This document shows positions 1-8,611 of a stretch of 64,000 nt of DNA, piece after piece. The number at the start of each line of letters is the position of its first letter. The stretch's first letter is position 1. Origin of the DNA: Bacillus oleivorans (GTDB taxonomy: Bacteria > Bacillota > Bacilli > Bacillales > JC228); NCBI RefSeq assembly GCF_900207585.1, contig NZ_OAOP01000002.1:620001-684000 (forward strand), written 5' to 3'. The notes beneath the pieces are model-generated. The model was not told the origin of the DNA, made no database searches, and saw only the letters and a list, made by a program, of their open reading frames with translations. The translations under genes and the position numbers were made by a program.

Positions 1-440
1 AGTCGTACAATCGCTAATTCAACCTCCCGATTGCGGAGCAGTTCACTTACAAAGAATGTATCTCCTTCACGCAATTGAAACGATACATCAGGGTAAAGCT
101 CACGAAATTGCCTGATCTTATCAGGAAGATGGGAGAAGCATGTTTTGACTGAACCAATCGCCAGTACACCGCGGAGTCCTTCACCGGTTTCTTTTACTTC
201 TTGTTTCGTTTCTTCCAATTGCGTAAGAAGGTGCTGAGCCCTTTTGTAGAGAAGTTTTCCAGCTTCGGTTAATTCCAGGCTGCGGCCATTCCTTTCAAGG
301 AGTGTTACACCCAGTTCTTGTTCGAGTTGTTTTAATTGTTGACTAAGAGGGGGCTGTGCCATATGGAGTTTTTTTGCAGCGCGGGTTATTTGTCCTTCCT
401 GCACGATTGTACAAAAATAATGCAGCTGTCTGATATCCAT
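1..440 (-). CDS. LysR-family transcriptional regulator, N-terminal part
   Basis: The minus-strand frame opens with ATG at 438-440 and runs off the left edge, giving about 146 residues. The N-terminus (MDIRQLHYFCTIVQEGQIT, then AAKKLHMAQPPLSQQLKQLE) is a typical LysR winged helix-turn-helix, and the beginning of the effector-binding domain follows at about residue 90. It is divergent from the HPA operon starting at 596, the usual arrangement for a LysR protein that controls its neighbour. The ligand cannot be read from the sequence; HPA or a pathway intermediate is an inference from position only. The C-terminal half lies outside the window. Confidence 0.93.
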   Translation of the reverse strand, partial: MDIRQLHYFCTIVQEGQITRAAKKLHMAQPPLSQQLKQLEQELGVTLLERNGRSLELTEAGKLLYKRAQHLLTQLEETKQEVKETGEGLRGVLAIGSVKTCFSHLPDKIRQFRELYPDVSFQLREGDTFFVSELLRNREVELAIVR

Positions 441-493
441 AGCAGACCTCCAAACCATATTTTTTTTATATAGAAAACCAACAAAATAGATAT

Positions 494-510
494 TTTTCAT
501 ATAGAGTAAC
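494..510 (+). promoter_or_regulatory. Candidate IclR-type operator upstream of the HPA operon
   Basis: TTTTCATATAGAGTAAC matches the site at 19070 (GTTTCATATAGCGCAAC) at 14 of 17 positions. It lies in the gap between the divergent LysR gene and the DapA-family gene. This is the weakest member of the motif family, but its position before a catabolic operon agrees with the others. Binding is inferred. Confidence 0.45.
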
Positions 511-595
511 ACATGCTACAGTAAAAATGAAAGGGTTTTCAAAAAATTTAAAATTGTTCATTTAATTAAAAATAAGAAAGGGAGTGCTTTCCGAT

Positions 596-1510
596 ATGCA
601 AAGATATGAGGAAGCAAAACAAAGATTAAGAGGCTCCATTGCCCCAATTGTTACCCCGTTTTATGAGGATTTTACATTGGATCTGGATTCACTGGAAAAC
701 TTGATCAATTGGCATATTGAAAGTGGGAGCCACGGCGTCTCAGTGACCGGAACGACCGGTGAACCAAGTTCTCTAACAGTAGATGAACGCGTCAGAGTGA
801 TGGAAAGGGCATTAAAGGCAGTTAATCGCCGTGTTCCATTCGTACCTGGAACAGGCTCAACGAACCACGAAGAAACCCTATATTTAACGAAAAAAGCTGA
901 GGAAATGGGAGTCGATGCAGCACTCGTCATTGTTCCTTATTACAACAAGCCTTCTCAACATGCCCTGTATAAGCACTTTAAAGCAGTGGCTGACTCCGTA
1001 AGTATTCCCATCATTGTTTACAACATCCCAGGCCGTACCGGAACAAACCTTGAAGTAAAAACACTAGCCCGTTTAGCAGAGGATTGTCCGAACATCATCG
1101 GTGTCAAAGAATCCAATAAAGATTTTGAACACGTAAACCGTGTGCTCTTACATTGTGGCCGTAACTTCAATTTGTATTCCGGTATTGAGCTTTTATGCTA
1201 CCCGATGCTCGCGATTGGAGGGGCCGGTTCGATTAGTGCTACGGCTAATATCGTTCCTGATAAAGTGGCTGAAATCCACAATGCCTGGTTCGATGGTGAT
1301 CACCAAAAGGCACTAGAACTGCATTATGAGCTAATGCCATTAAATGATGTCCTTTTTAGAGATACCAACCCAGCTCCAGTAAAAGCTGCATTAGGCATGC
1401 TTGGAAAAATCAAACCGGTTCTTCGATTACCAATGGATTTGCCTGCAAAAGAAATACAAACAGAAGTGCGTGAAGTATTAAGCCGATACGTTGAAGTTCC
1501 GGTTGAGTAA
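596..1510 (+). CDS. DapA/NAL-superfamily aldolase, probably catabolic
   Basis: This is a 304-residue class I aldolase/lyase of the dihydrodipicolinate synthase superfamily. Visible are the GTTGE phosphate/carboxylate-binding motif near residue 50, the YYNKPSQ loop, YNIPGRTG, and GVKES carrying the Schiff-base lysine near residue 160. ATG at 596 is chosen over GTG at 584, because the GTG overlaps the ribosome binding site (AAAGGGAG). As first gene of an operon with hpaE, hpaB and hpaD, it is more likely to cleave or hydrate a 2-oxo acid of the HPA meta pathway (the HpaI step, giving pyruvate and succinic semialdehyde) than to make lysine. That role is inferred; the family supports several reactions, and an automatic dapA label would probably mislead. 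Confidence 0.85.
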   Translation: MQRYEEAKQRLRGSIAPIVTPFYEDFTLDLDSLENLINWHIESGSHGVSVTGTTGEPSSLTVDERVRVMERALKAVNRRVPFVPGTGSTNHEETLYLTKKAEEMGVDAALVIVPYYNKPSQHALYKHFKAVADSVSIPIIVYNIPGRTGTNLEVKTLARLAEDCPNIIGVKESNKDFEHVNRVLLHCGRNFNLYSGIELLCYPMLAIGGAGSISATANIVPDKVAEIHNAWFDGDHQKALELHYELMPLNDVLFRDTNPAPVKAALGMLGKIKPVLRLPMDLPAKEIQTEVREVLSRYVEVPVE

Positions 1511-1540
1511 ATATCTTAATTTCGAGGGAGGGAACAAAAA

Positions 1541-3070
1541 TTGCAAAATCAAACCATTAGGGGAACCGACCAATCTATACACAAGCAAGTAGAGAATATC
1601 AAACTTTATATTAATGGGGAATTTGTTAAGGCAAAGGCAGGCGGCCTGATAGAAAACCTTAATCCTTTTTCGAATAAAGTAATTAATCAGACTTCAGAGG
1701 GTCGCGCAGAAGATATCAAGGAGGCTGTAGCTGCAGCCAAGGAAGCCTTTGAAAAGGGTCCTTGGGGTACAATGAAGATAATTGAACGAATGAAGTATAT
1801 TTATCGGATTGCAGATTTAATTGATGAACATAGTGAAGAACTCTCTTATCTGGAATCACTGGATACGGGGCTGCCAATCAGCCAAACCAAAAAAATGGCA
1901 GGACGGTCTGCGGAAAACTTCCGCTTTTATGCGCGCATGGTTGAAGCTAAACTTCACGGGGATGCCTATCCGGTGGATGGAGAATATATCAATTATACAA
2001 TCTATCAGCCTCTTGGCCCAATCGGACTGATTACCCCTTGGAATGCGCCTTTTATGCTGACAACATGGAAGGTAGCTCCGGCCCTTGCAACAGGAAATAC
2101 AGTTGTTTTAAAGCCAGCGGAACTTTCACCATTAACCGCTAATAAACTGGCAGAACTTATTGATCAGGCTGGAGTGCCAAAAGGAGTCTTTAATGTAGTT
2201 TACGGCTATGGAGAAACTGCCGGTGCAGCACTGGTAGCCCATCCTGACGTGAGGGCGATCTCCTTTACGGGTGAAACCGTTACCGGCTCTACCATTATAA
2301 AAAATGCTGCCGACTCGCTGAAGAGAACGTCAATGGAACTCGGCGGAAAGTCTCCGCTGATTGTATTCGATGATGCGGATTTTGAGAAAGCGCTCGATGC
2401 AGCTGTCTGGGGTATCTTTAGCTTTAATGGTGAGCGCTGCACAGCTAATTCACGTGTGTTCTTGCATAAGAAAATCAAGGATAAGTTCATCGATGCATTA
2501 AAGGAGAGAGTTGAAAATATTGTTATCGGTGATCCTTTGAACCCTTCCACCCAGCTGGGGCCGCTAATTGATAAAGGACATTTTGAAAAAGTCAGCTCTT
2601 ACATTGAATTGGCCAAACAAGAGGGGTGTGATGTCTTTCAAGGAATAGTTCCTGCCGTATTCTCTAAAGGGAATTTCTTGCCGCCAACACTATTGTTGAA
2701 CGCTAAGAATGATATGAAGGTCTGCCAGGAGGAAATCTTTGGTCCCGTCATGGCGGTGATTGAATTTGAAACAGAAGAAGAAGTGATTCAGGCAGCTAAT
2801 GATGTGAAGTACGGTTTGGCAGGATATGTTTGGACCAACGATATTAAAAAGGGACATCGTGTCGCACAAGCAGTCGATGCCGGGATGATCTGGGTAAACT
2901 CTCACAATGTTCGCGACCTTCGGATTCCATTTGGCGGAATGAAGCAAAGCGGAATCGGCCGCGAAGGCGGACATTATGCCTTTGAGTTTTACACAGAACC
3001 AAAAGTTATTCATGTAGCGATAGGCGAAATTCATATTCCGCAGTTTGGAATGAAAAAGAAAGAGAATTGA
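1541..3070 (+). CDS. hpaE: 5-carboxymethyl-2-hydroxymuconate semialdehyde dehydrogenase
   Basis: A 509-residue NAD-dependent aldehyde dehydrogenase. The general-base glutamate is in MELGGKSP, the catalytic cysteine in FSFNGERCTANSR, and the C-terminal FGGMKQSGIGREGG motif is intact. The GERCT context and the position directly before hpaB and hpaD fit HpaE, which oxidises the ring-cleavage semialdehyde from homoprotocatechuate. The TTG start at 1541 is supported by GAGGGAGGG eight bases upstream. The first 20 or so residues are a variable extension. A related hydroxymuconic semialdehyde dehydrogenase role is the main alternative. Confidence 0.85.
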   Translation: MQNQTIRGTDQSIHKQVENIKLYINGEFVKAKAGGLIENLNPFSNKVINQTSEGRAEDIKEAVAAAKEAFEKGPWGTMKIIERMKYIYRIADLIDEHSEELSYLESLDTGLPISQTKKMAGRSAENFRFYARMVEAKLHGDAYPVDGEYINYTIYQPLGPIGLITPWNAPFMLTTWKVAPALATGNTVVLKPAELSPLTANKLAELIDQAGVPKGVFNVVYGYGETAGAALVAHPDVRAISFTGETVTGSTIIKNAADSLKRTSMELGGKSPLIVFDDADFEKALDAAVWGIFSFNGERCTANSRVFLHKKIKDKFIDALKERVENIVIGDPLNPSTQLGPLIDKGHFEKVSSYIELAKQEGCDVFQGIVPAVFSKGNFLPPTLLLNAKNDMKVCQEEIFGPVMAVIEFETEEEVIQAANDVKYGLAGYVWTNDIKKGHRVAQAVDAGMIWVNSHNVRDLRIPFGGMKQSGIGREGGHYAFEFYTEPKVIHVAIGEIHIPQFGMKKKEN

Positions 3071-3172
3071 TAGGTCCATAAACACAAAAAACAATCCATA
3101 TGATAACCAAATTCAGTCTATAAATAGAAAAATCTGTCCATAACCGTACTTAATAAAGGAGGGGGAAACTTA

Positions 3173-4642
3173 ATGCCGGCAAAAACAGGGCAGCAATATA
3201 TAGAACGATTAAAACAGGCGAATAACAATGTCTACATTCACGGAGAACGAGTCCAGGATGTGACTGAACATCCGGCTTTTAAAAACGTGATTCAATCTAT
3301 GGCACATTTGTATGATCTGCAATATGAAAAGCCAGATAAAATGCTTTATACCTCCCCGACAACAGGGGAAAAAGTAGGGATGACCTTCCTGCAGCCAACT
3401 ACAATTGACGAACTGATCCAAAGAAGAGAAGCAATGCAAGAGTGGGCATTAACCTCAGGCGGAATGATGGGACGTTCTCCGGATTACCTCAATGCTGAAG
3501 TAATGGCGATGGGGATGAACAATGAAATCTTTGCTGAGGCAGATACTATGTTTGCCGAAAATGCGAGAAAGTACTATGAGTATGCTCGGGAAAATGATAT
3601 TAGCCTTACACATACATTAATCCACCCGCAAGTTAACCGTGCTAAGGCACAGCATGAACAAAAGGATGCAAATGTTGCCTTGCATTTAAAAGAAAAAACT
3701 AAAGACGGAATTTATATAGATGGAATTCGTCTTCTCGCTACCCAAGGGGGTATTACTGATGAAATTCTCGTTTTCCCATCTACTGTAAAAAAAGCGGGAG
3801 AACTTGATGATCCATATTCACTTGCGTTCGCGATTCCCAACAATACACCTGGTCTGAAATTTATAAGCAGGGAATCTTTTGATTATGGGAAAAGCACGTG
3901 GGATCATCCATTAGCCTCTCGTTTTGAGGAAGGTGATGCGATAGTTTCCTTTGAAAACGTGTTTGTACCTTGGGAACGGGTATTTGTCTGCGGTAATTCA
4001 TCCATTTGCAACCGTACTTTCCGCGAAACGAATGCAGTCGTGCATATGTCTCATCAAGTAGTTGCGAAAAACATTGTAAAAACAGAATTTCTGCTCGGGG
4101 TTGCTCTATCTGTTATGGATGCAATTGGAATTGATCAGTTCCAGCATGTTCAGGATAAAGGGACAGAAATCATGCTGACCCTTGAAACGATGAAATCTCA
4201 CCTATATCGGGCTGAACATAATGCAAAGCTTGATAAGTCTGGAACAATGACCCCTGATTTTGAGGCATTAAACGCTGCGAGAAATTGGTACCCGCGTGTC
4301 TATCCGCGATTAATTGAGATTGTGCGTGTGCTTGGTGCATCCGGATTAATGGGAATCCCAACTGAAGCTGACTTTAACCATGAAGAAATTGGTCCAATCA
4401 TTCATCGCGGTCTCCAAGGAAAAAATCTCGATGGCTACGAACGCGTTCAATTATTCCGCTTAGCCTGGGATTTAACGATGAGTGCATTTGGAAGCCGTCA
4501 AATGCACTATGAATATTACTTCTTCGGTGACCCAGTCCGGATGGGAATGGCCTATTTTGAAGGTTATGGAAAAGATGAATTAAAACAAAGGGTAAAAGAC
4601 TTCCTCAATAAAGGAAGCAACAGACCTTTTTCGAAAGTTTAA
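3173..4642 (+). CDS. hpaB: 4-hydroxyphenylacetate 3-monooxygenase, oxygenase component
   Basis: The 489-residue protein is the usual length for HpaB, the FADH2-using oxygenase that ortho-hydroxylates 4-hydroxyphenylacetate to 3,4-dihydroxyphenylacetate. The N-terminal GRSPDYLN segment near residue 100 and the acyl-CoA-dehydrogenase-like C-terminal helices (RVYPRLIEIVRVLGASGLMG, then HYEYYFFGDP) are characteristic of the HpaB/PvcC family. A strong AAGGAGGGGG precedes the ATG. It needs a separate flavin reductase, and a good candidate (HpaC) lies at 7200. The next gene, hpaD, takes its product. Related phenol hydroxylases of the same family are possible alternatives. Confidence 0.92.
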   Translation: MPAKTGQQYIERLKQANNNVYIHGERVQDVTEHPAFKNVIQSMAHLYDLQYEKPDKMLYTSPTTGEKVGMTFLQPTTIDELIQRREAMQEWALTSGGMMGRSPDYLNAEVMAMGMNNEIFAEADTMFAENARKYYEYARENDISLTHTLIHPQVNRAKAQHEQKDANVALHLKEKTKDGIYIDGIRLLATQGGITDEILVFPSTVKKAGELDDPYSLAFAIPNNTPGLKFISRESFDYGKSTWDHPLASRFEEGDAIVSFENVFVPWERVFVCGNSSICNRTFRETNAVVHMSHQVVAKNIVKTEFLLGVALSVMDAIGIDQFQHVQDKGTEIMLTLETMKSHLYRAEHNAKLDKSGTMTPDFEALNAARNWYPRVYPRLIEIVRVLGASGLMGIPTEADFNHEEIGPIIHRGLQGKNLDGYERVQLFRLAWDLTMSAFGSRQMHYEYYFFGDPVRMGMAYFEGYGKDELKQRVKDFLNKGSNRPFSKV

Positions 4643-4656
4643 GGGGTGAAAAAACC

Positions 4657-5640
4657 ATGAACTTCAATATCATTCGTGCGGCAAGAGCCGTTTTACATGT
4701 AACAGATTTAGAAGCCTCCCGAAAATTTTATGTAGATACGCTTGGTTTTGTCGTAACCGAATCCAACGATAATCATCTTTATTTGCGCGGATTAGAAGAA
4801 CAAAGCCATCACTCTCTTCTGTTAAAAAAAGCAGCAGAACCAGCACTCGAGGTTTTGAGCTACCGAGTTTTCTCAGAATCAGACCTCGATGTTTTAGCAG
4901 AATTTTTTACAGATAAAGGGTTAAAAACAAAGTGGCTTGAGGCAGGAACGCAAAAAGCTGTCGGGAGAGCGTTACGAGTGGAGGATATTTCAGGCTTGCC
5001 GCTTGAGTTTTATGCGAAAATGGATACAGTTGAACGATTGCTCCAGCGCTATGACCTTTATAAAGGAGCAAAAGTACAGCGCATTGATCACTTTAACTGC
5101 ATGGTTACGAATGTAGAGAAAGCCTATGATTTTTATATAAAAGAACTAGGATTTGCGTGCTCTGAATACACGGCATCGGAAGGTGACCGGATTTGGGCAG
5201 CATGGCTTCACCGGAAACCAAGTGTTCACGATGTCGCGTTTATGAATGGAAAAGGGCCGTGTCTTCATCATATCGGCTTTTGGTTAAGTGATCCAATGAG
5301 TTTAATCCATGCATGTGACGTGTTAGCTGCCAGCGGATATACAGATAGTATGGAAAGAGGACCAGGCCGTCATGGGCTTTCCAATGCATTCTTCCTTTAT
5401 TTACGTGACCCTGATGGCCATCGGATTGAGCTTTATAATGGAGACTATTTAACGAGTGACCCAGATTTTAATCCGATTCGCTGGGATATTAACGATAAAA
5501 GACGACAGACATTCTGGGGTCATGAAGCACCCGATAGCTGGTTTAATGAAACATCAACAGTCTTAGATGTAGAGGGAGAAAAAGCAGTCCCAGCTTCTGA
5601 ACCAACTCTTAAACAGCATAAACCGACCTTTATCATATAA
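4657..5640 (+). CDS. hpaD: 3,4-dihydroxyphenylacetate 2,3-dioxygenase (VOC type)
   Basis: A 327-residue type I extradiol dioxygenase built from two vicinal-oxygen-chelate modules. The C-terminal module supplies the metal ligands: His in RIDHFNCMV, His in CLHHIGFW and Glu in DGHRIELYNGDY. Length and motifs resemble the homoprotocatechuate 2,3-dioxygenases of Gram-positive bacteria. It starts 14 bases after hpaB, so the two are almost certainly cotranscribed, with HpaB making the catechol that HpaD opens. The product, 5-carboxymethyl-2-hydroxymuconic semialdehyde, is the substrate proposed for HpaE upstream. Confidence 0.9.
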   Translation: MNFNIIRAARAVLHVTDLEASRKFYVDTLGFVVTESNDNHLYLRGLEEQSHHSLLLKKAAEPALEVLSYRVFSESDLDVLAEFFTDKGLKTKWLEAGTQKAVGRALRVEDISGLPLEFYAKMDTVERLLQRYDLYKGAKVQRIDHFNCMVTNVEKAYDFYIKELGFACSEYTASEGDRIWAAWLHRKPSVHDVAFMNGKGPCLHHIGFWLSDPMSLIHACDVLAASGYTDSMERGPGRHGLSNAFFLYLRDPDGHRIELYNGDYLTSDPDFNPIRWDINDKRRQTFWGHEAPDSWFNETSTVLDVEGEKAVPASEPTLKQHKPTFII

Positions 5641-5672
5641 AATTTCATAAACTAAATTTAGTAAATTTAAAA

Positions 5673-5705
5673 AAACGGGATGATCGATTAGAGGTCTTCC
5701 CGTTT
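5673..5705 (+). terminator. Stem-loop after hpaD
   Basis: AAACGGGA at 5673-5680 pairs with TTCCCGTTT at 5697-5705. The T tract is short, so termination before the next gene may be partial. Confidence 0.55.
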
Positions 5706-5754
5706 CCCTTAAAAACAAAATATATGGTTTAATAAATACGGGAGGTGACGCAAA

Positions 5755-7185
5755 GTGAAAATTGAAAGAAAAAAATTATTTATTAATGGCCAATGGGTGG
5801 AGGCACAGCAACACCAGACGCTAACATCTCCTTATACGAATGAAGCGATTGCTGAAATTCCAATGGCGAATGCTGATGAAGTGAATCAGGCAATTGAAGC
5901 TGCGCATAAAGCACGAAAAGTGATGGCGAAGCTTCCCATTCATAAACGATCTGCGATTTTAGCTAAACTGGCACAGTTACTCGAAAACCGTTTTGAAGAG
6001 GCAGCAAAAATCATTGCGCTTGAGGCTGCCAAACCAATTGAAACAGCTAAGGCAGAAGTAAATCGGTCGATACAAACGTATAAATTTGCAAGCTTCGAAG
6101 CAAACCGGATCGGTGGAGAAACGCTCCCATTAGATGCAGCTCCGGGCGGAGAGAATCGGTTCGCATATACAATCCGGGAACCGCTTGGTGTTATTGGAGC
6201 CATTACTCCTTTTAATTTTCCAATGAATCTGGTTGCACACAAAATCGGTCCTGCGATCGCATCAGGAAATACGATCGTTTTAAAACCAGCTTCTCAAACA
6301 CCGCTCTCATCCTTTTTTATTGCTGAACTTTTACAAGAAGCTGGTTTGCCAGACGGAGCCTTAAATATTGTAACGGGCAGTGGCAGCACGGTAGGAGATT
6401 TAATAGTTACCGATGACCGGGTAAAAATGATTACCTTTACCGGCAGTCCGGCAGTCGGAATGGGTATTCGAAATAAAGCTGGGTTAAAACGAGTGACACT
6501 CGAACTTGGCTCAAATTCAGCTGTTATCATTGATCAAGGTGTCAATCTCGATAAAATTATGGATCGCTGTGTAACAGGAGCCTTTAGTTTCCAGGGACAG
6601 GTTTGCATTTCCTTACAAAGAGTTTACGTTCATGAAAAAGAATACGAACGCTTCGTGCAAATGTTTGTTGAAAAAACAAAAACATTAAAAATCGGGGACC
6701 CGTTAGATCCAGAAACTGATATATCGGCGCTTATATCTAAAAAAGATGTCGAGCGTGCTCTTTCCTGGATTGCAGAAGCAGAAGAAAGCGGTGCAAAGGT
6801 ATTAACAGGTGGAATTGTTGAAGGAAACGTCTTGTTGCCAACTGTACTTACAGATGTAGATGCGTCTCTTAAAGTTTCATGTCAAGAAGTCTTTGCTCCA
6901 ATAGTGATTATTAACAAGGTTTCTTCTATTGATGAAGCAATTAGTCATGTGAACGATTCACGCTTTGGACTGCAGGCTGGAATTTATACAGAAAAATTGA
7001 ATTTGGCTCTAGAAGCAGTGGAGACATTAGAGGTCGGTGGTGTTATGATAAATGATATCCCAACTTTTAGAGTCGATCATATGCCATACGGCGGGGTCAA
7101 GGAAAGTGGTACGGGGAGAGAAGGAATTAAATATGCGATTGAAGAAATGACCGAGATGAAACTTGTAGTCATCAATCGTAACTGA
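5755..7185 (+). CDS. Aldehyde dehydrogenase, possibly succinic semialdehyde dehydrogenase
   Basis: This 476-residue ALDH starts with GTG behind GGAGGTGA. It has the NFPMN coenzyme motif, glutamate in LELGSN and the catalytic cysteine in SFQGQVCISLQRV. The QGQVCIS context belongs to a subfamily that includes lactaldehyde- and phosphonoacetaldehyde-type enzymes, so substrate cannot be assigned from sequence. Between hpaD and hpaC, oxidation of succinic semialdehyde, the end product of HPA meta cleavage, is the most economical role. That is inference. A separate promoter is possible because of the hairpin before it. Confidence 0.8.
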   Translation: MKIERKKLFINGQWVEAQQHQTLTSPYTNEAIAEIPMANADEVNQAIEAAHKARKVMAKLPIHKRSAILAKLAQLLENRFEEAAKIIALEAAKPIETAKAEVNRSIQTYKFASFEANRIGGETLPLDAAPGGENRFAYTIREPLGVIGAITPFNFPMNLVAHKIGPAIASGNTIVLKPASQTPLSSFFIAELLQEAGLPDGALNIVTGSGSTVGDLIVTDDRVKMITFTGSPAVGMGIRNKAGLKRVTLELGSNSAVIIDQGVNLDKIMDRCVTGAFSFQGQVCISLQRVYVHEKEYERFVQMFVEKTKTLKIGDPLDPETDISALISKKDVERALSWIAEAEESGAKVLTGGIVEGNVLLPTVLTDVDASLKVSCQEVFAPIVIINKVSSIDEAISHVNDSRFGLQAGIYTEKLNLALEAVETLEVGGVMINDIPTFRVDHMPYGGVKESGTGREGIKYAIEEMTEMKLVVINRN

Positions 7186-7199
7186 GGAGAGTGACCTAG

Positions 7200-7664
7200 T
7201 TGGATGATCGTACATTTAGAAATGCGATGGGGAAATTTGCAACCGGGATAACGGTTGTCACAACAGAAGCGGATGGGAACACCCACGGAATGACGGCTAA
7301 TGCCTTTATGTCAGTTTCCCTAAATCCGAAGCTTGTGCTGGTGTCTATCGGACATAATGCAAGAATGCATGACATTATAAAAAGAGCGGGGAAATTTGCT
7401 GTCAGTGTTCTGGCTGAAGATCAAGAAGAGTATTCTGTAATTTTTGCCGGTCAAAAGAAAGACGAGCGAAATATTACTTTTAAACGATTAAATGATATGC
7501 CTGTTATTGATGGAGCATTGGTGAACCTTACGTGTAATGTGTATGACGCCCATTTAGCAGGGGACCATACCCTCTATATCGGCGAGGTCACAGATTTAGC
7601 AATACAAGACGGAGATCCGATTCTGTATTTTGGCGGAAAATACCGAAAACTAAATGACTATTAA
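7200..7664 (+). CDS. hpaC: HpaC-like NAD(P)H:flavin oxidoreductase
   Basis: A 154-residue flavin reductase of the HpaC/DIM6 family. The N-terminus (FRNAMGKFATGITVVTT) and the segment GMTANAFMSVSLNPKL are the standard FMN-binding signatures. It would supply reduced flavin to HpaB. The TTG at 7200 follows GAGGAG at 7183-7188; the nearby ATG at 7204 is out of frame. It is 14 bases behind the aldehyde dehydrogenase and is closed by a strong terminator, making it the last gene of the HPA block. Confidence 0.88.
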   Translation: MDDRTFRNAMGKFATGITVVTTEADGNTHGMTANAFMSVSLNPKLVLVSIGHNARMHDIIKRAGKFAVSVLAEDQEEYSVIFAGQKKDERNITFKRLNDMPVIDGALVNLTCNVYDAHLAGDHTLYIGEVTDLAIQDGDPILYFGGKYRKLNDY

Positions 7665-7665
7665 T

Positions 7666-7690
7666 AAAGGGTGGAAGAGCCACCCTTTTT
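7666..7690 (+). terminator. Rho-independent terminator after hpaC
   Basis: AAAGGGTGG and CCACCCTTT form a 9-bp stem with a 5-base loop, followed by further T residues. Confidence 0.88.
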
Positions 7691-7756
7691 ATATTCATTG
7701 CATACTACATAATTCCTAGTAATGAGGAAAAATTATACTTCAATAAATCGCATATG

Positions 7757-7785
7757 TTGACAGTATACCCATGAGGGTATAAAAT
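7757..7785 (+). promoter_or_regulatory. Promoter with CstR-type operator
   Basis: TTGACA (7757-7762) and TAAAAT (7780-7785) are separated by 17 bases. The spacer holds the perfect palindrome ATACCC-ATGA-GGGTAT (7765-7780), where a CsoR-family repressor would block polymerase. It drives the rhodanese-like gene and the repressor gene, implying autoregulation. Confidence 0.78.
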
Positions 7786-7832
7786 ACTCCTTGTCAGTGT
7801 TTCCTTCATTTGATAAAAAGGAGGCTGCCTAA

Positions 7833-8198
7833 GTGACATACTTGGTAATGCTGCTCGCAGGTTTGATTAGTTTTAAATTATATAACAGATACGTTCCCAT
7901 TTTCGGGGTAAAGTGTTCAGCTGCATTAGATTTAAATGAAACATCCATCCAGGTTATCGATGTTAGAGATTATAATCAATCCTATAAAGATCCAGTACAT
8001 GGTGCAGTGAACATTCCGATTGCTTATTTAAAAAGATATCACCGTGAACTAAATAGTCATAAGATTTATATTATCGCTTCAAGTCCTCTAGAAAAAAACC
8101 TAAGCATCCGTTTCTTAAAGAGAAGAGGATTCAAAATCATCGGATATAGATTAACTAATTGTAATTGTAAAGAATGGTTCAAACGAAAATTGGCGTAG
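7833..8198 (+). CDS. Membrane-anchored rhodanese-like protein lacking the catalytic cysteine
   Basis: A 121-residue protein with an N-terminal hydrophobic segment (MTYLVMLLAGLISFKLY) followed by a rhodanese fold. IDVRDYNQSYKDPVHGAVNIP is the usual first half. Where active rhodaneses carry Cys-Arg in the catalytic loop, this protein reads IIASSPLEKN, so the persulfide-carrying cysteine is missing. Cysteines occur instead near the C-terminus in NCNCKEW. The GTG start follows AAAAAGGAGG. It precedes the CstR gene by about 20 bases under a CstR-type promoter. A scaffold or sensing role, rather than sulfurtransfer, is inferred. Confidence 0.8.
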   Translation: MTYLVMLLAGLISFKLYNRYVPIFGVKCSAALDLNETSIQVIDVRDYNQSYKDPVHGAVNIPIAYLKRYHRELNSHKIYIIASSPLEKNLSIRFLKRRGFKIIGYRLTNCNCKEWFKRKLA

Positions 8199-8219
8199 GA
8201 AGTGAGGGATACTTTAAAC

Positions 8220-8480
8220 ATGGAATATACAGACCAAATGAAAAATAGAGTGAAACGCATAGAAGGTCAGTTAAGAGGCATCTTAAAGATGATGGAAGAA
8301 GGAAAAGATTGTAAAGAAGTTATTATGCAATTATCAGCTGTTCGATCTGCAGTTGATCGAACCGTTGGTGTGATTGTCAGTTCAAATCTGGTAGATTGCG
8401 TTTTAGAAGTGGAACATAAAGGCGAGAAAACAGATGACCTAATTAGAGAAGCTGTCAACCTTTTGGTAAAAAGCAGATAA
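8220..8480 (+). CDS. cstR: CstR-type persulfide-sensing repressor (CsoR family)
   Basis: An 86-residue all-helical CsoR/RcnR-family repressor. Counting from ATG 8220, cysteines fall at positions 31 and 60, the same numbers as the persulfide-sensing pair of Staphylococcus aureus CstR. The histidine used for Cu(I) in CsoR is replaced by Asn56, so the Cys-His-Cys copper site is absent. GTG at 8202 is possible but lies on the ribosome binding site, and the cysteine numbering favours 8220. Neighbouring sulfur genes and the ATACCC-N4-GGGTAT sites support persulfide sensing. The syntenic B. subtilis gene is yrkD. Confidence 0.9.
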   Translation: MEYTDQMKNRVKRIEGQLRGILKMMEEGKDCKEVIMQLSAVRSAVDRTVGVIVSSNLVDCVLEVEHKGEKTDDLIREAVNLLVKSR

Positions 8481-8490
8481 AATTGTCAGG

Positions 8491-8579
8491 TTGACATTCT
8501 TTTTTTAATTTTATATTATACCCATAGGGGTATGGGTAATGGTTTATTTATTTATGATCTATAATACCCCTAGTAGTAT
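8491..8579 (+). promoter_or_regulatory. Promoter with CstR-type operators before yrkE
   Basis: TTGACA (8491-8496), 17 bases, then TATTAT (8514-8519). A perfect ATACCC-ATAG-GGGTAT (8518-8533) overlaps the -10 element. A degenerate copy, ATACCC-CTAG-TAGTAT, follows at 8564-8579. Two sites suggest cooperative repression of the yrkE-yrkJ operon. Confidence 0.78.
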
Positions 8580-8611
8580 ATAAAAATCATAGATTGATAG
8601 GAGGAATAACG

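Noticed and set aside
584-1510. Lysine-biosynthetic dapA
   Set aside because: Motifs fit the DapA superfamily, but the operon with hpaE, hpaB and hpaD and the lack of any lysine genes favour a catabolic aldolase.
8202-8480. Copper-sensing CsoR
   Set aside because: The His of the Cys-His-Cys copper site is Asn56 and the cysteine numbers match CstR; no copper transporter is nearby.
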